Positions 44,140 to 53,102 are shown, numbered from the stretch's first letter. The stretch: DNA of 64,000 nt from RCC90-49c sp051016155 (GCA_051016155.1 CP136537.1:1116001-1180000), one strand, 5' to 3'. Notes: generated by a model not told the origin, from the sequence alone. Program-made: numbers and translations.

Positions 44140-44250
44140 CTACAACATCTCTCTGAGCGCGTGCTGCTTGTAAGAGCGCTTACAGAAAGCCTCTGCGAGA
44201 AAGAAATACTACAACGACTCACAGAAGCCACTAGTAGGGCGTTGCGAGCA
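44140..44250 (+). repeat. Third, decayed copy of the MNT-HEPN 3' end
   Basis: CTCTCTGAGCGCGTGCTGCTT, GTAAGAGCGCTTACAGAAAGC and ACGACTCACAGAAGCCA echo 41711-41808. No complete gene is attached. Confidence 0.75.
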
Positions 44251-44376
44251 GTTATCTTCCCTCCTTGATCATCTTTAGGACAATTTACTGCACACTTGGA
44301 AGTGAAAAAGCCTTGCTACAAGTCAGAAACGCTTCTTCTTAGTGTCTTTTTCACTTAGCAAAGGGTAGATAGTATC

Positions 44377-45675
44377 GAGGCCGTTGCAAAACTGATTAAG
44401 CTATTTGTTGGATCAAAGCGTGCTACCAGGTATTTTCAGAATCGTTAACACTATTCTGCAGCCTTTAAAACTTGCTCAACATGCCAATGATCCTCAACCA
44501 CCAACTCTCTTTTGCTGACCTTGCTATGCAGCCCAACAATAGAACTCATCAGCAACTACAGCAAATCAACCAGATTATCGATTGGAAGCCTATTGAACAA
44601 CTCCTGGCTCAGTACTACACGAAAGGACAGGCTCAACAAGGAAGAAGAGCCTATCCACCTCTCTTACTTTTTAAAATGACCCTCTTACAGACTTGGTACG
44701 GATTAAGCGATTATGCCATCGAAGATCAACTTGACGACCGCGGCTCTTTCAAGAAGTTCTGTGGGCTCAATGCCGACCATCCTACCCCTGATCATAGTGT
44801 GATCGCTCGTTTTAGGAGGGTCTTGACCCAAGCAGAGGCCTACCAGCTTCTTCTAACCGAGGTCAATAGCCAGTTGGAAGCCCTGGGCTTACTGATCCAA
44901 AAAGGCAGCATAGTAGACGCTTCCATTACACCGACAGCGCGCAGGCCGAAAGGCAACAAGACGTAACATCTGCCCGAAGGGGAGTATACGCCTCCCTTGG
45001 AAGAAGTCAAGCAAAAGGGGGTAGATCAAGAGGCAAGTTGGGTGAAGCGAGCGCATCAAGTGCATTACGGGTATAAGCGTCACTATCTAGTGGACTCAGA
45101 GCAGGGTTTAGTCTTAGCGGTCCATACGACAAAAGCAAGTGAACATGAAAGCCCCCATCTATCGAGTTTATTAGAGAAGGTGAATCTCCCCGAGGGTAGC
45201 GAGGTGTTAGGCGATAAAGGCTACAGTAGTGCTACGAACGAATCGTTATTGCGAAGTAAGAGACTGAAAAGTCGTCTTCAGCGCAAACGAGCAAGAGGGA
45301 AGGCACGAAGCAATTGGTCAAGTCTGTACAATAGTTTAATAGGAGGACGTCGGTACAAAGTAGAGCGCGTGTTTGGTAGTATAAAGAGTTGGTTCAAAGT
45401 GAGGGGAGCGCGTTATGTAGGGAAGGCAAAAATGCACAGTCAGCATGTACTGGAGGCGGTGAGTTACAATTTATATCGTGCCCCAGGCCTAGCGTTGCGG
45501 GCCTCTATGGGTTAGGTACGCCCTTTTTGGGATGTGTGTCGCACACTATTAGGTCAAAAAGGCACAAATAAGTGCTTACCAAGATGGGTGGCTGTTGGCT
45601 AATGAGAGCCTTTATTAAAAAAAAATCACCTCTTGAGAGGTAGGGTAAAAATAACAACAGTTTTACAACGGCCTC
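44377..45675 (+). mobile_element. IS5-family element (type C), copy 1
   Basis: Terminal repeats GAGGCCGTTGCAAAACTG and CAGTTTTACAACGGCCTC. Flanked by GTATC on both sides (44372-44376 and 45676-45680), consistent with a target duplication. One broken transposase gene inside. Confidence 0.9.
44481..45515 (+). pseudogene. IS5-family transposase broken by an in-frame stop
   Basis: The reading frame is continuous over about 345 codons from ATG 44481 except for a TAA at 44964, where the other copy has a Tyr codon (around GEYTPPLEE). N-terminal DUF772 part (RAYPPLLLFKMTLLQTWYGLSD, FCGLNADHPTPDHSVIARFR) and C-terminal DDE part (LGDKGYSSATNESLLRSK, RRYKVERVFGSIKSWFK). It cannot make a full transposase unless the stop is read through. 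Confidence 0.9.
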
Positions 45676-45895
45676 GTATCTTCTTAAGAAAGCTTCCCCT
45701 CCAATCCCTCTACCGTGCCAAGAGAAGCGCTAAAGAGTTATGATAGGCTACTTTTAGCTTTGTTAGATGCTATTTCCGCTCTTGCTTATTTGATGAGGAG
45801 AGCGTAGTATTAACCTGCATTAATAACGGCGCTCCCAAAGCAAAGTAGCAAACGAATAGACTCATCACCCAATCGCTAAATTATTCAATAGACCC

Positions 45896-47677
45896 ATGTA
45901 TACCCAGTCCCAGAGAGGCCTCTCGATGGTCTTACTTACAAGCCTGTTTCTTCAAAGTTGTGGCAACCTGGCCCTAAATGGGCACCAGCTAAGGGAAGAA
46001 GCCAGAGCAATAAAAGAAGCCGATTCTTCTGAGGAGCTACATACAGCAACTCCAACAGCGCCTCAGGCGCAAGCTTCTAGTCATCCCTCTGATGCTAGGA
46101 GTCATCGACAGGTAGCTGGCCACTCACCGGCGCTTTCAAGCATGATGAGTAGAGAGCAGCGATCTACCGCTAGCTCCACATCACCTCCACAATGGGGCAC
46201 TACCCCTGCTCTTGCTAGGCGGCTACAACGGATGGCATCGACTACCAAGCCACACATGGCCTTGATGGACAGTCAAGGGAGAAAAATCACGTTCGAATAC
46301 GCAGCAGGCGGGCAGTGGCAAGCTACTGTGGAAGAGATAACTGGCAAAAGAGTGTTGCCAGTCATTTTTGAGCCAGGCTACAGCATGGAGCGGCTACAAG
46401 GCCTTGAAAAAAGCTATCAAAAGCAGCGCATCCATGTGCTCAAAGAGGGGGTCTATGTAGGGGAGCAGGGATTGAGGGGAGGGGTGATAGGAGCAGAGTT
46501 AGCAGCTGGACTTGCCTTACAGCTCGTAGGGTCACCTATACGTTTCCTTGTGGAAGGAAACAAGAAAGATGTAGAAAGAGAACAGCGTGCTCAACTCCAT
46601 CATCCTATTCGTGTACAGGCCCAGCTTGATGGTAGATGGATTGAAGGAGTTCATCGCGGTCCTAGAATGGTAGAACTATTAAGACCAAGAGGGTGGTTTG
46701 GATTTAGACCTCCTATGTATCACTTAGTAGCCCAAGGCGAAGGTAGTTTTACAGCTGAAGGGGAAGTGTCATTTATCTACCAAGGCTATTTTCTTAATAA
46801 CTTATTTCATGACAATACAGGAGAGGCTAGGTGCAGCATAGGTCACACACTGCGTTATCAAGGAGGCTTTCAGCAGGGAAGAAGGCACGGGCACGGCACT
46901 TTAGAGCGTTATGATTATCAGAGAGGTGACTTTTACCTCCATTACAGAGGTACATGGGAAAATGATGCGCCTGCAACAGGGACTTACTATGATACTGATG
47001 GCCAGTCTAGGGCTAGGCTAGAAAATGGAAGGTATGTATCGCCACCAGATGCAGCTCGTTTCTTGACCCAAATGGGCACAACCCATGCTGATGCAGGCCG
47101 TCACCAAGAGGCGCTCGAGTACCATGAGCAAGCCCTCGAAATAAGACGATCGCTCTATCCGGATCAAAATCACGTAGAGGTGGGGCAGTCTCTTTTTAAC
47201 GTAGGCGAGGCCTATCGCCACTTAGGCCGCCACCAAGAGGCGATAGAGGTGGCACGGTCTCTTCATAAGGCAGGCGTGGCCTATGGCAACTTAGGTCAGC
47301 ACCAAGAGTCGCTAAGGCACTATGAGCAAGCCCTCGAGATGAGAAGAGCCCTCTATCCGAATCAAAATCACGCAGACGTGGCTCAGTCTCTTAATAACGC
47401 AGGCGTGGCCTATGGCAGGTTAGGTCAGCACCAAGAGTCGCTAAGGCACTATGAGCAAGCCCTCGAGATGAGAAGAGCCCTCTATCCGAATCAAAATCAC
47501 GCAGACGTGGCTCTGTCTCTTAATAACGTAGGTATAGCCTGTCACAACTTAGGCCGTCACCAAGAGGCCCGAAAGCATTACGAGGAGGCACTTGCTATGT
47601 ATAGACAGCTCTACCCTACTCAGCCTAATCATCCTGATTTTAAACGCACTACAGATAACCTAAATACGTTGCGCTAA
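45896..47677 (+). CDS. MORN/TPR-repeat lipoprotein
   Basis: 593-residue lipoprotein (signal peptide with lipobox LQSC, Cys22; region MVLLTSLFLQSCGNLALN is shared with the broken gene at 47877). A long Ser/Thr-rich linker (about 30-105) leads to a globular part (about 110-290), a MORN-like stretch (YQGGFQQGRRHGHGTLE, HYRGTWENDAPATGTYYD) and four to five 42-residue TPR units (about 385-585) of kinesin-light-chain type (NNAGVAYGRLGQHQESLRHY). Two of these TPR units are identical at the DNA level over more than 100 bases (47290-47550), so the repeat number may change. A surface or effector scaffold typical of amoeba or arthropod symbionts; partner unknown. Confidence 0.8.
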   Translation: MYTQSQRGLSMVLLTSLFLQSCGNLALNGHQLREEARAIKEADSSEELHTATPTAPQAQASSHPSDARSHRQVAGHSPALSSMMSREQRSTASSTSPPQWGTTPALARRLQRMASTTKPHMALMDSQGRKITFEYAAGGQWQATVEEITGKRVLPVIFEPGYSMERLQGLEKSYQKQRIHVLKEGVYVGEQGLRGGVIGAELAAGLALQLVGSPIRFLVEGNKKDVEREQRAQLHHPIRVQAQLDGRWIEGVHRGPRMVELLRPRGWFGFRPPMYHLVAQGEGSFTAEGEVSFIYQGYFLNNLFHDNTGEARCSIGHTLRYQGGFQQGRRHGHGTLERYDYQRGDFYLHYRGTWENDAPATGTYYDTDGQSRARLENGRYVSPPDAARFLTQMGTTHADAGRHQEALEYHEQALEIRRSLYPDQNHVEVGQSLFNVGEAYRHLGRHQEAIEVARSLHKAGVAYGNLGQHQESLRHYEQALEMRRALYPNQNHADVAQSLNNAGVAYGRLGQHQESLRHYEQALEMRRALYPNQNHADVALSLNNVGIACHNLGRHQEARKHYEEALAMYRQLYPTQPNHPDFKRTTDNLNTLR

Positions 47678-47787
47678 TAATGAGGCAGCTCTCTGCACCG
47701 GCCCTGGCCTCCGAGGAGCAATCAAAGCCTGTAAGAGTTTCTCAAGGCCAGGAAAAAATAGCTGCCTTGGCCTTTGATAAGGAAGAA

Positions 47788-47838
47788 GAAGCACATCTAC
47801 ACCAATACACTGGCGCATCTGTCTGTAGCCAAAGCAGC
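47788..47838 (+). repeat. Fragment copied from the MNT-HEPN gene start
   Basis: ACATCTACACCAATACACTGG, then CATCTGTCTGTAGCCAAAGCA nearly repeats 40922-40970 of the MNT-HEPN gene. A small relic of another rearranged copy. Confidence 0.6.
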
Positions 47839-48245
47839 ATAGAAAGCTAGTAAGCCAATCACTCAACAGCTAACTCATGGACACTCCATCCCCAAGCGCC
47901 CTTTCCATGGTCTTGCTGACAAGCCTGTTTCTTCAGAGTTGTGGCAATCTAGCGCTGAATAATCAGCACCGCATCACTGGAGGAGAACCCTCTGGTACTC
48001 AGGAGCAGCCTACCACCGAAGGAGCGCTGACAGAGACACTTTCACCCACCTCACAGTCACCAGCACCGTCCACACCACCTATGATGGACCAATCAGTAGG
48101 TCCAAGTGCCCTTGCAGGTCCACCAGCTGCTTCTGAAGAATTGGAAGGAAAGAGCAAAGAAGAAGAAAATGTAATGCACCCCAAAATTAGGACCAGAGGT
48201 TAAAGGAGCGTTTGATCTTAAACTTGCACTCAAACAGATCAAACT

Positions 48246-48539
48246 ATGCGTCATAAAATCAGAAAAAGACCGCATTCTGCTGCCTTTAAATTCAAGGTAG
48301 CTCTTGAGACTATCAAAGCTCAAAGGACCGCTGCTGAGCTTTGCCACGAGTTTGGTATCGTCTCCAGTCAACTTTATGAGTGGAGAAAAAAACTCATCGA
48401 TAAGGGAAAAATACTCTTTGAGAACCCTGATCAGCAACAGCTACCTTATGAGCAACACATTGAAAAACTTATGGCCACCATTGGGCGATTAAAAGTCGAA
48501 AACGATTTTTTGTCCAAATCGCTAGGCAGCAATCTTTGA
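48246..48539 (+). CDS. IS3-family OrfA (copy 2)
   Basis: 97 residues, identical in sequence to the OrfA at 28678-28971. HTH plus coiled coil. Its 3' end carries the T_TTT_TTG slippery site for frameshifting into orfB. Confidence 0.92.
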   Translation: MRHKIRKRPHSAAFKFKVALETIKAQRTAAELCHEFGIVSSQLYEWRKKLIDKGKILFENPDQQQLPYEQHIEKLMATIGRLKVENDFLSKSLGSNL

Positions 48540-49450
48540 AACACAGAAGACAAGCCCTTGCACAGCCTACGCCACAGTTAAGTCTAAGACGGAAAGCTGC
48601 CTTGTTGGACGTGCATCGATCAGGGGTGTATTATCGATCTAAGCCAGCGCAAGATGATCAAGTAGAAGTGATGAATCAGCTCAGAGACCTCTATCAACAA
48701 TACCCTTTTATGGGCTATCGAAGGCTTCATTTACTGCTTCGGCAACGAGGCTATCAAGTGAATGGTAAACGTGTACTCAGCCTGATGCGTTTGATGGGCC
48801 TAGCGGCTTTGTATCCTAAGAAGAATCTATCGAAAAGGGACCATAAGGCAAGTGTCTCTTCTTATTTACTCAAAGAACGTCCCGCAGTGAAGGTGAATGA
48901 TGTTTGGCAGATAGATATCACGTATCTACGAATGGAGCAAGGCTTTCTATATCTGACAGCGCTCATTGACATGGTGAGTCGTCGTATAATGGGATGGGAC
49001 TTATCCCCCTTCCTGGAAACAGAAAGCTGTTTGTCAGCCTTGCGTGCCTCTTTGTCCAGTGGTTACCAACCGCTGATCATTAACACAGATAGGGGGAGTC
49101 AGTTCACCAGTGCAGCCTGGCGCAAGGCCCTTGAAGAGGCGGGGATTGTATTGAGCCACAATGGGGCGGGCCGTTGTTGTGACAACGTATTGATAGAGCG
49201 TTTCTGGCGCAGTGTGAAGTACGAAGAGGTATATTTGAAGAGTTATGCAAGTGTGCAGGAAGCGCGAGCGAGTCTGAGTGGGTACATAAGTTGGTATAAC
49301 AGTACTCGTGCTGACCAAAGCTTGGGTTACCAGAGTCCAGATAGCGTATTCTATCAAGGAGTTTCTATGCTTGCTTGGCAAGAGGGGCTAGGGGTTATCA
49401 AGCAAAGGGGAGAGAGGGGAGAGAATAGAAGTGATCAGGAAACAGAATAA
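48536..49450 (+). CDS. IS3-family transposase OrfB (copy 2)
   Basis: 304 residues, identical to the OrfB at 27767-28681, with the full DDE triad. Two identical copies mean recent or still active transposition in this lineage. Confidence 0.93.
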   Translation: MKHRRQALAQPTPQLSLRRKAALLDVHRSGVYYRSKPAQDDQVEVMNQLRDLYQQYPFMGYRRLHLLLRQRGYQVNGKRVLSLMRLMGLAALYPKKNLSKRDHKASVSSYLLKERPAVKVNDVWQIDITYLRMEQGFLYLTALIDMVSRRIMGWDLSPFLETESCLSALRASLSSGYQPLIINTDRGSQFTSAAWRKALEEAGIVLSHNGAGRCCDNVLIERFWRSVKYEEVYLKSYASVQEARASLSGYISWYNSTRADQSLGYQSPDSVFYQGVSMLAWQEGLGVIKQRGERGENRSDQETE

Positions 49451-49654
49451 AAAAAGTAGTATCAAATGTTCAACCAACCAGTGCTAGCCAACGAACAACT
49501 CTCCTCACGATTTACTACTTTTTGGTCCTAACGATGGGGTGCATTACACCTTGAAGTGGGCGAAAAGCACGTGCGCGTAGTCTCCATGAAAAGCCAGGCA
49601 GCAAGCCCGCAGCGAGCCAGCCGCAATGATTTTGGCAGCAGCGGAGGGGTCACT

Positions 49655-50843
49655 TGTAGTAGTTGAAATTTAATCTGACATTGGTTAAATTGTACAACAA
49701 CTTAAACTACTACCATCATGAACTTAAACCAGAAGATTATCAAACCCAAAATTGGACTGCTTGAACTCGCTAAGAGTCTGGGCAACATCTCGGCCGCTTG
49801 CAAAACCATGGGATACAGTCGAGACAGCTACTATCGCTTTAAAGAGCTCTTTGAGACAGGAGGGCAAGAAGCATTGCTAGAGATCAGTCGCAAAAAGCCT
49901 ATCCTGGCTAATAGAGTAGAGCCCCCTGTTGAAAAGGCGGTCGTTCAGATGGCCACTGACTTTCCTGCTTATGGGCAACTTAGAGTCGCTAATGAGCTCA
50001 AAAAGCAAGGTATTATCGTTTCCCCTGGAGGCGTTCGCTCTATTTGGCTCCGAAATGACTTGAATAATATCAAGAAGAGACTTCAGGCCTTAGAAGCTAA
50101 GATGGCACAAGAAGGCCTTGTGCTCACTGAGACCCAGCTCCAGGCCATGGAGAAGCATCAGCGTGATAAGGAAGCCCATGGAGAGATCGATACGGAGCAT
50201 CCAGGCTATCTAGGCTGTCAGGATACCTACTATGTAGGACACTTCAAGGGCATTGGCAAGGTCTATGGTCAAGTCTACATTGACTCCTACACGCGTGTAG
50301 CAGATTGCAAGCTCTACAATGAAAAGACAGCGATAACGAGCGCTGATATGCTCAATGACCGCGTGCTCCCTTGGTATGAGCAGCAAGGGGTACCTATCTT
50401 ACGCATCCTAACAGATCGAGGAACAGAGTACAAAGGCAAACTGGAGAACCATGCCTATGAGTTGTTTTTATCGGTCGAGGGGATAAGTCATAGCATGACG
50501 CGGGCTTACTCCCCGCAGAGCAACGGAATATGCGAGCGATTCAACAGGACGATGAAGCAGGAGTTCTTTGATTGTGCTATGCGCAAGAAGATATATAGGA
50601 GTGTAGAGGAGTTACAGACGGACTTGGATGTATGGTTAGCTTATTACAACGGGGAGCGTGTGCATAGTGGACGTTATTGTTATGGGAAGACGCCGTTGGC
50701 TACGTTGCTCTCAAGTAAGCACCTGAGTGTGGAGAAGCATAATGAGTTGATGCACCTGAAGGGCAGCTCAGACAGTTATGAGTTAGCAGACAGGAGAGCT
50801 AACTAAAATTATCTAATTGTCAGATTAAATACTGACTATTACA
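49655..50843 (+). mobile_element. IS481-like element, copy 2
   Basis: Same ends as copy 1 (39163-40351) in the opposite orientation. Its right end abuts a truncated IS3-like copy, and its left end abuts lipoprotein-gene sequence; no target duplication. Confidence 0.9.
49718..50806 (+). CDS. IS481-like DDE transposase (copy 2)
   Basis: 362 residues, identical to the protein encoded at 39200-40288. HTH and rve integrase core intact. Confidence 0.92.
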   Translation: MNLNQKIIKPKIGLLELAKSLGNISAACKTMGYSRDSYYRFKELFETGGQEALLEISRKKPILANRVEPPVEKAVVQMATDFPAYGQLRVANELKKQGIIVSPGGVRSIWLRNDLNNIKKRLQALEAKMAQEGLVLTETQLQAMEKHQRDKEAHGEIDTEHPGYLGCQDTYYVGHFKGIGKVYGQVYIDSYTRVADCKLYNEKTAITSADMLNDRVLPWYEQQGVPILRILTDRGTEYKGKLENHAYELFLSVEGISHSMTRAYSPQSNGICERFNRTMKQEFFDCAMRKKIYRSVEELQTDLDVWLAYYNGERVHSGRYCYGKTPLATLLSSKHLSVEKHNELMHLKGSSDSYELADRRAN

Positions 50844-51124
50844 GGATACAAAGCCGCTAGGCCCATCAAACGCATCAGGCTGAGTACACGTTTACCATTC
50901 ACTTGATAGCCTCGTTGCCGAAGCAGTAAATGAAGCCTTCGATAGCCCATAAAAGGGTATTGTTGATAGAGGTCTCTGAGCTGATTCATCACTTCTACTT
51001 GATCATCTTGCGCTGGCTTAGATAGATAATACACCCCTGATCGATGCACGTCCAACAAGGCAGCTTTCCGTCTTAGACTTAACTGTGGCGTAGGCTGTGC
51101 AAGGGCTTGTCTTCTGTGTTTCAA
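50844..51124 (-). pseudogene. Truncated IS3-family OrfB
   Basis: Only the N-terminal HTH_21 portion (KHRRQALAQPTPQLSLRRK to LMRLMGLAALYP) is present. It lacks the DDE core and cannot function. Confidence 0.9.
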
Positions 51125-51414
51125 AGATTGCTGCCTAGCGATTTGGACAAAAAATCGTTTTCGACTTTTAATCGCCCAATGGTGGCCATAAGTTTTTCAA
51201 TGTGTTGCTCATAAGGTAGCTGTTGCTGATCAGGGTTCTCAAAGTGTATTTTTCCCTTATCGATGAGTTTTTTTCTCCACTCATAAAGTTGACTGGAGAC
51301 GATACCAAACTCGTGGCAAAGCTCAGCAGCGGTCCTTTGAGCTTTGATAGTCTCAAGAGCTACCTTGAATTTAAAGGCAGCAGAATGCGGTCTTTTTCTG
51401 ATTTTATGACGCAT
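51121..51414 (-). CDS. IS3-family OrfA (copy 3)
   Basis: 97 residues, one substitution (His for Leu near KIHFENPD) from copies 1 and 2. Intact but without a partner OrfB here. Confidence 0.88.
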   Translation of the reverse strand: MRHKIRKRPHSAAFKFKVALETIKAQRTAAELCHEFGIVSSQLYEWRKKLIDKGKIHFENPDQQQLPYEQHIEKLMATIGRLKVENDFLSKSLGSNL

Positions 51415-52250
51415 AGTTTGATCTGTTTGAGTGCAAGTTTAAGATCAAACGCTCCTTTAACCTCTGGTCCTAATTTTGGGGTGCATTACATTGGACCAGA
51501 TCAGGGAGGTAGCCAGCGATGCATTGGCAGTCAAGGAAAAAATCGAGGAGATCAATCGGCTGCGGCGCGATGCGATCAGGCTAGGGAAACGGCTGCAAAG
51601 AACGAACTATCTGCGGCTCCTGATGAGTGTAGGGGAGGGCTTACTGAAGGTAGAGCTGAATCCAGGGCGTTATGTGCCGCACACAGAGTACACGCGTGGA
51701 TTTAAAGAGGAGGTGCATATGGATTTGAGCAGTGAGCGTGGCGTGTTGCAGCAATCAGGGCGGCTGCTGAGACAGACGCGCAAAGGGCTGTCGCTAGAGC
51801 AGCGCTCAGTGCGTTGTGAACGGACGCTGGCCTCTTATGGAGAGGCTGTGGAAAATGCTAGGGCGCATGACAGGGCATTGGCGCGGCATATAGCTGAGCA
51901 GCGGCTGTCTTTGGCGCGCTATTATGAGGCCTTGGCTGAGGGGCTCTTGAAGGCCAACGAAGAGCTGAAGGAGCTGCTCGAAGAGGAAGGAGCGAGCATG
52001 AGTACGGCAGAGGCGGTGCAGGCCTATCAGACGCTCAGTGAGAACACGCAAAAGGCAGCGGAGCTGAAGGGGAAGGCCTATGCATTGCTGAGCGAAGCCT
52101 CGTCACTGAGTGCTGAGGACAAGGAGGCGCTGTTGGAAGAGGCGCAGCGGCTGGCCGCGCGTGAGCTACTAACACGTGAAATTGCCTGGTATGAGGGGGA
52201 GGAGTAAGGAGGTGATTGACAATCCAAAGAGGGCGTGAAAAAATCTTTTC

Positions 52251-52269
52251 TGTAAACTCTATGTAAACC
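52251..52269 (+). promoter_or_regulatory. Right arm-type site candidate
   Basis: TGTAAACTCTATGTAAACC, the counterpart of the site at 22576-22594 with changes only in the central spacer. It stands 70 bases inside the right attachment repeat. Confidence 0.55.
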
Positions 52270-52338
52270 ATTAATTCTTCACCACTTTATTCTAGAAGGT
52301 AATATGCGCGTAAGTAGCTGATAATCAGCAATTTAAGT

Positions 52339-52387
52339 AAGTCGGGATGGCAGGATTCGAACCTGCGACCTCTCACACCCTAAGCGA
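52339..52387. repeat. Right attachment site (within the intact tRNA-Pro)
   Basis: 49 bases identical to 22412-22460. Here the repeat continues into the 5' half of the tRNA, so integration kept the tRNA functional. Confidence 0.92.
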
Positions 52388-52416
52388 GTGCGCTAACCGG
52401 ACTGCGCCACATCCCG
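52342..52416 (-). tRNA. tRNA-Pro, anticodon AGG
   Basis: 75 bases on the minus strand folding into a full cloverleaf: acceptor CGGGATG/CATCCCG, D-arm GCGC/GCGC, anticodon stem CTCGC/GTGAG with loop TTAGGGT, T-arm GCAGG/CCTGC with loop TTCGAAT. C1:G72 and discriminator A73 are the bacterial proline identity elements. The anticodon reads AGG; most bacteria use UGG, GGG or CGG for proline, so A34 (inosine after editing) would be unusual. No encoded CCA. It is the integration target of the 30-kb element. Confidence 0.93.
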
Positions 52417-52706
52417 AAACATCCTCAAAGGTAATGAAAATCGTGGTGAGAGAAGACCTTGACAGTCCATCAAGCATTGGGGTGTCATGACATTCGTGTA
52501 AGTGAGTACTTCATGAAGCATAGAATCTGTTGTGCTACCGATAGAGTATCCCGTTGATTTTTTTCGTCAGCTTGTTGGTTAGGGTTCGTCAGGTTGTGAA
52601 AATGACTTTTCGGGTCCGTACGTGGTTGGCCCTCGGCTGTGCCACAGATAGGTACAGGGTCCTTAACTCTTGTACCGTTGTGCAAGCACGTGTACTTTTG
52701 GTATTG

Positions 52707-53090
52707 ATGCAAAAACGGATGATGAGAAGGGTAGATTTTCTTAAGTATGAACGCCTAAAAAGTAGGCAGCTCATTGAGACCCTTTTCAAGGAGGGGAAAA
52801 CCATCTATCTTCCCCCTTTGCGCGTGATATACCTGCCCTCTGATCTGCTTTCTAATCATCAAGTCTTGTTCGCCGTCCCCAAGAAAAGAGTGAAACGTGC
52901 AGTGACGAGAAATAAACTCAAAAGAAGGATGCGTGAAGCTTACCGCCTGAATAAATATCGTTTGACAAATAGTACTCCTTCTTACTTTTTGATAGGCTAT
53001 ATCTATATTGGATCTGATGAGCCAACTGACTTCAAAACGCTCCAAGAAAAGATTGTGACTTCACTTCACCGTTTGAATGGTTTTTCCTAA
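52707..53090 (+). CDS. rnpA: Ribonuclease P protein component
   Basis: Protein subunit of RNase P, which matures tRNA 5' ends. From ATG 52707 the product is 127 residues with LKYERLKSRQLIETLFKEGKT, LFAVPKKRVKRAVTRNKLKRRMREAYRLNK (the conserved RNR-type basic helix) and the central beta strands. The frame is open to 52554 but the upstream part is not RnpA-like. ATGs at 52719 and 52722 are alternatives. The usual upstream partner rpmH is not found; the mobile element's target tRNA lies there instead. It precedes the protease gene by 12 bases. Confidence 0.93.
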   Translation: MQKRMMRRVDFLKYERLKSRQLIETLFKEGKTIYLPPLRVIYLPSDLLSNHQVLFAVPKKRVKRAVTRNKLKRRMREAYRLNKYRLTNSTPSYFLIGYIYIGSDEPTDFKTLQEKIVTSLHRLNGFS

Positions 53091-53102
53091 GCTCTCTACA
53101 CA

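Larger units (their letters stand above)
48170..49548 (+). mobile_element. IS3-family element, copy 2 (complete)
   Basis: 1379 bases with the same TGTAATGCACCCC ends as copy 1 at 27669. It interrupts the lipoprotein gene at 48169/49549 with the reading frame kept across its removal. No target duplication is visible. Confidence 0.93.
50844..51490 (-). mobile_element. IS3-family element, copy 3 (truncated)
   Basis: Retains the 5' end (repeat TGTAATGCACCCC at 51478-51490), a full orfA and about 93 codons of orfB. The rest is missing at the junction with the IS481-like element. One codon differs in orfB (a Ser for an Arg in the VYYRSKP stretch) and one in orfA. Confidence 0.92.
47877..52207 (+). 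pseudogene. Lipoprotein gene split into three pieces by an IS pile-up
   Basis: Piece 1 (47877-48169) encodes the signal peptide, lipobox LQSC and a Ser/Thr/Pro linker. Piece 2 (49549-49654) encodes L-E-V-G-E-K-H-V-R-V-V-S and on to S-S-G-G-V-T. Piece 3 (51491-52207) starts L-D-Q-I-R-E-V-A-S and runs 238 residues to EIAWYEGEE. Taking out the IS copies at 48170-49548 and 49655-51490 joins all three in one frame: 293 + 106 + 717 bases, exactly 372 codons. The rebuilt C-terminal region is mainly helical (ALARHIAEQRLSLARYYEALA, LSAEDKEALLEEAQRLAAREL) and resembles the C-terminal region of the lipoprotein at 63080. Family not recognised. Confidence 0.72.
22412..52387. mobile_element. 30-kb integrated mobilizable element in tRNA-Pro
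   Basis: Bounded by a 49-base exact direct repeat that equals the 3' half of the tRNA-Pro gene (22412-22460 and 52339-52387). The intact tRNA is at the right end; the left copy is the displaced 3' end. The integrase gene lies just inside the left end, and similar 19-base arm-type sites lie inside both ends. Inside are replication genes, a relaxase, a coupling protein, TraO-like and TraQ-like proteins and symbiont-type cargo. Flanking chromosome on either side is housekeeping. No VirB4/TraG-type ATPase is present, so transfer would need a helper. Confidence 0.9.

Noticed and set aside
51491..52207. TrbJ/VirB5-like conjugation protein
   Set aside because: The helical coiled-coil look suggested this at first, but the fragment joins in frame to a lipoprotein signal peptide upstream, which fits better.
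52418..52706. Missing rpmH (L34) upstream of rnpA
   Set aside because: I looked for the short basic L34 pattern in all frames of this spacer and found none; rpmH is probably elsewhere.
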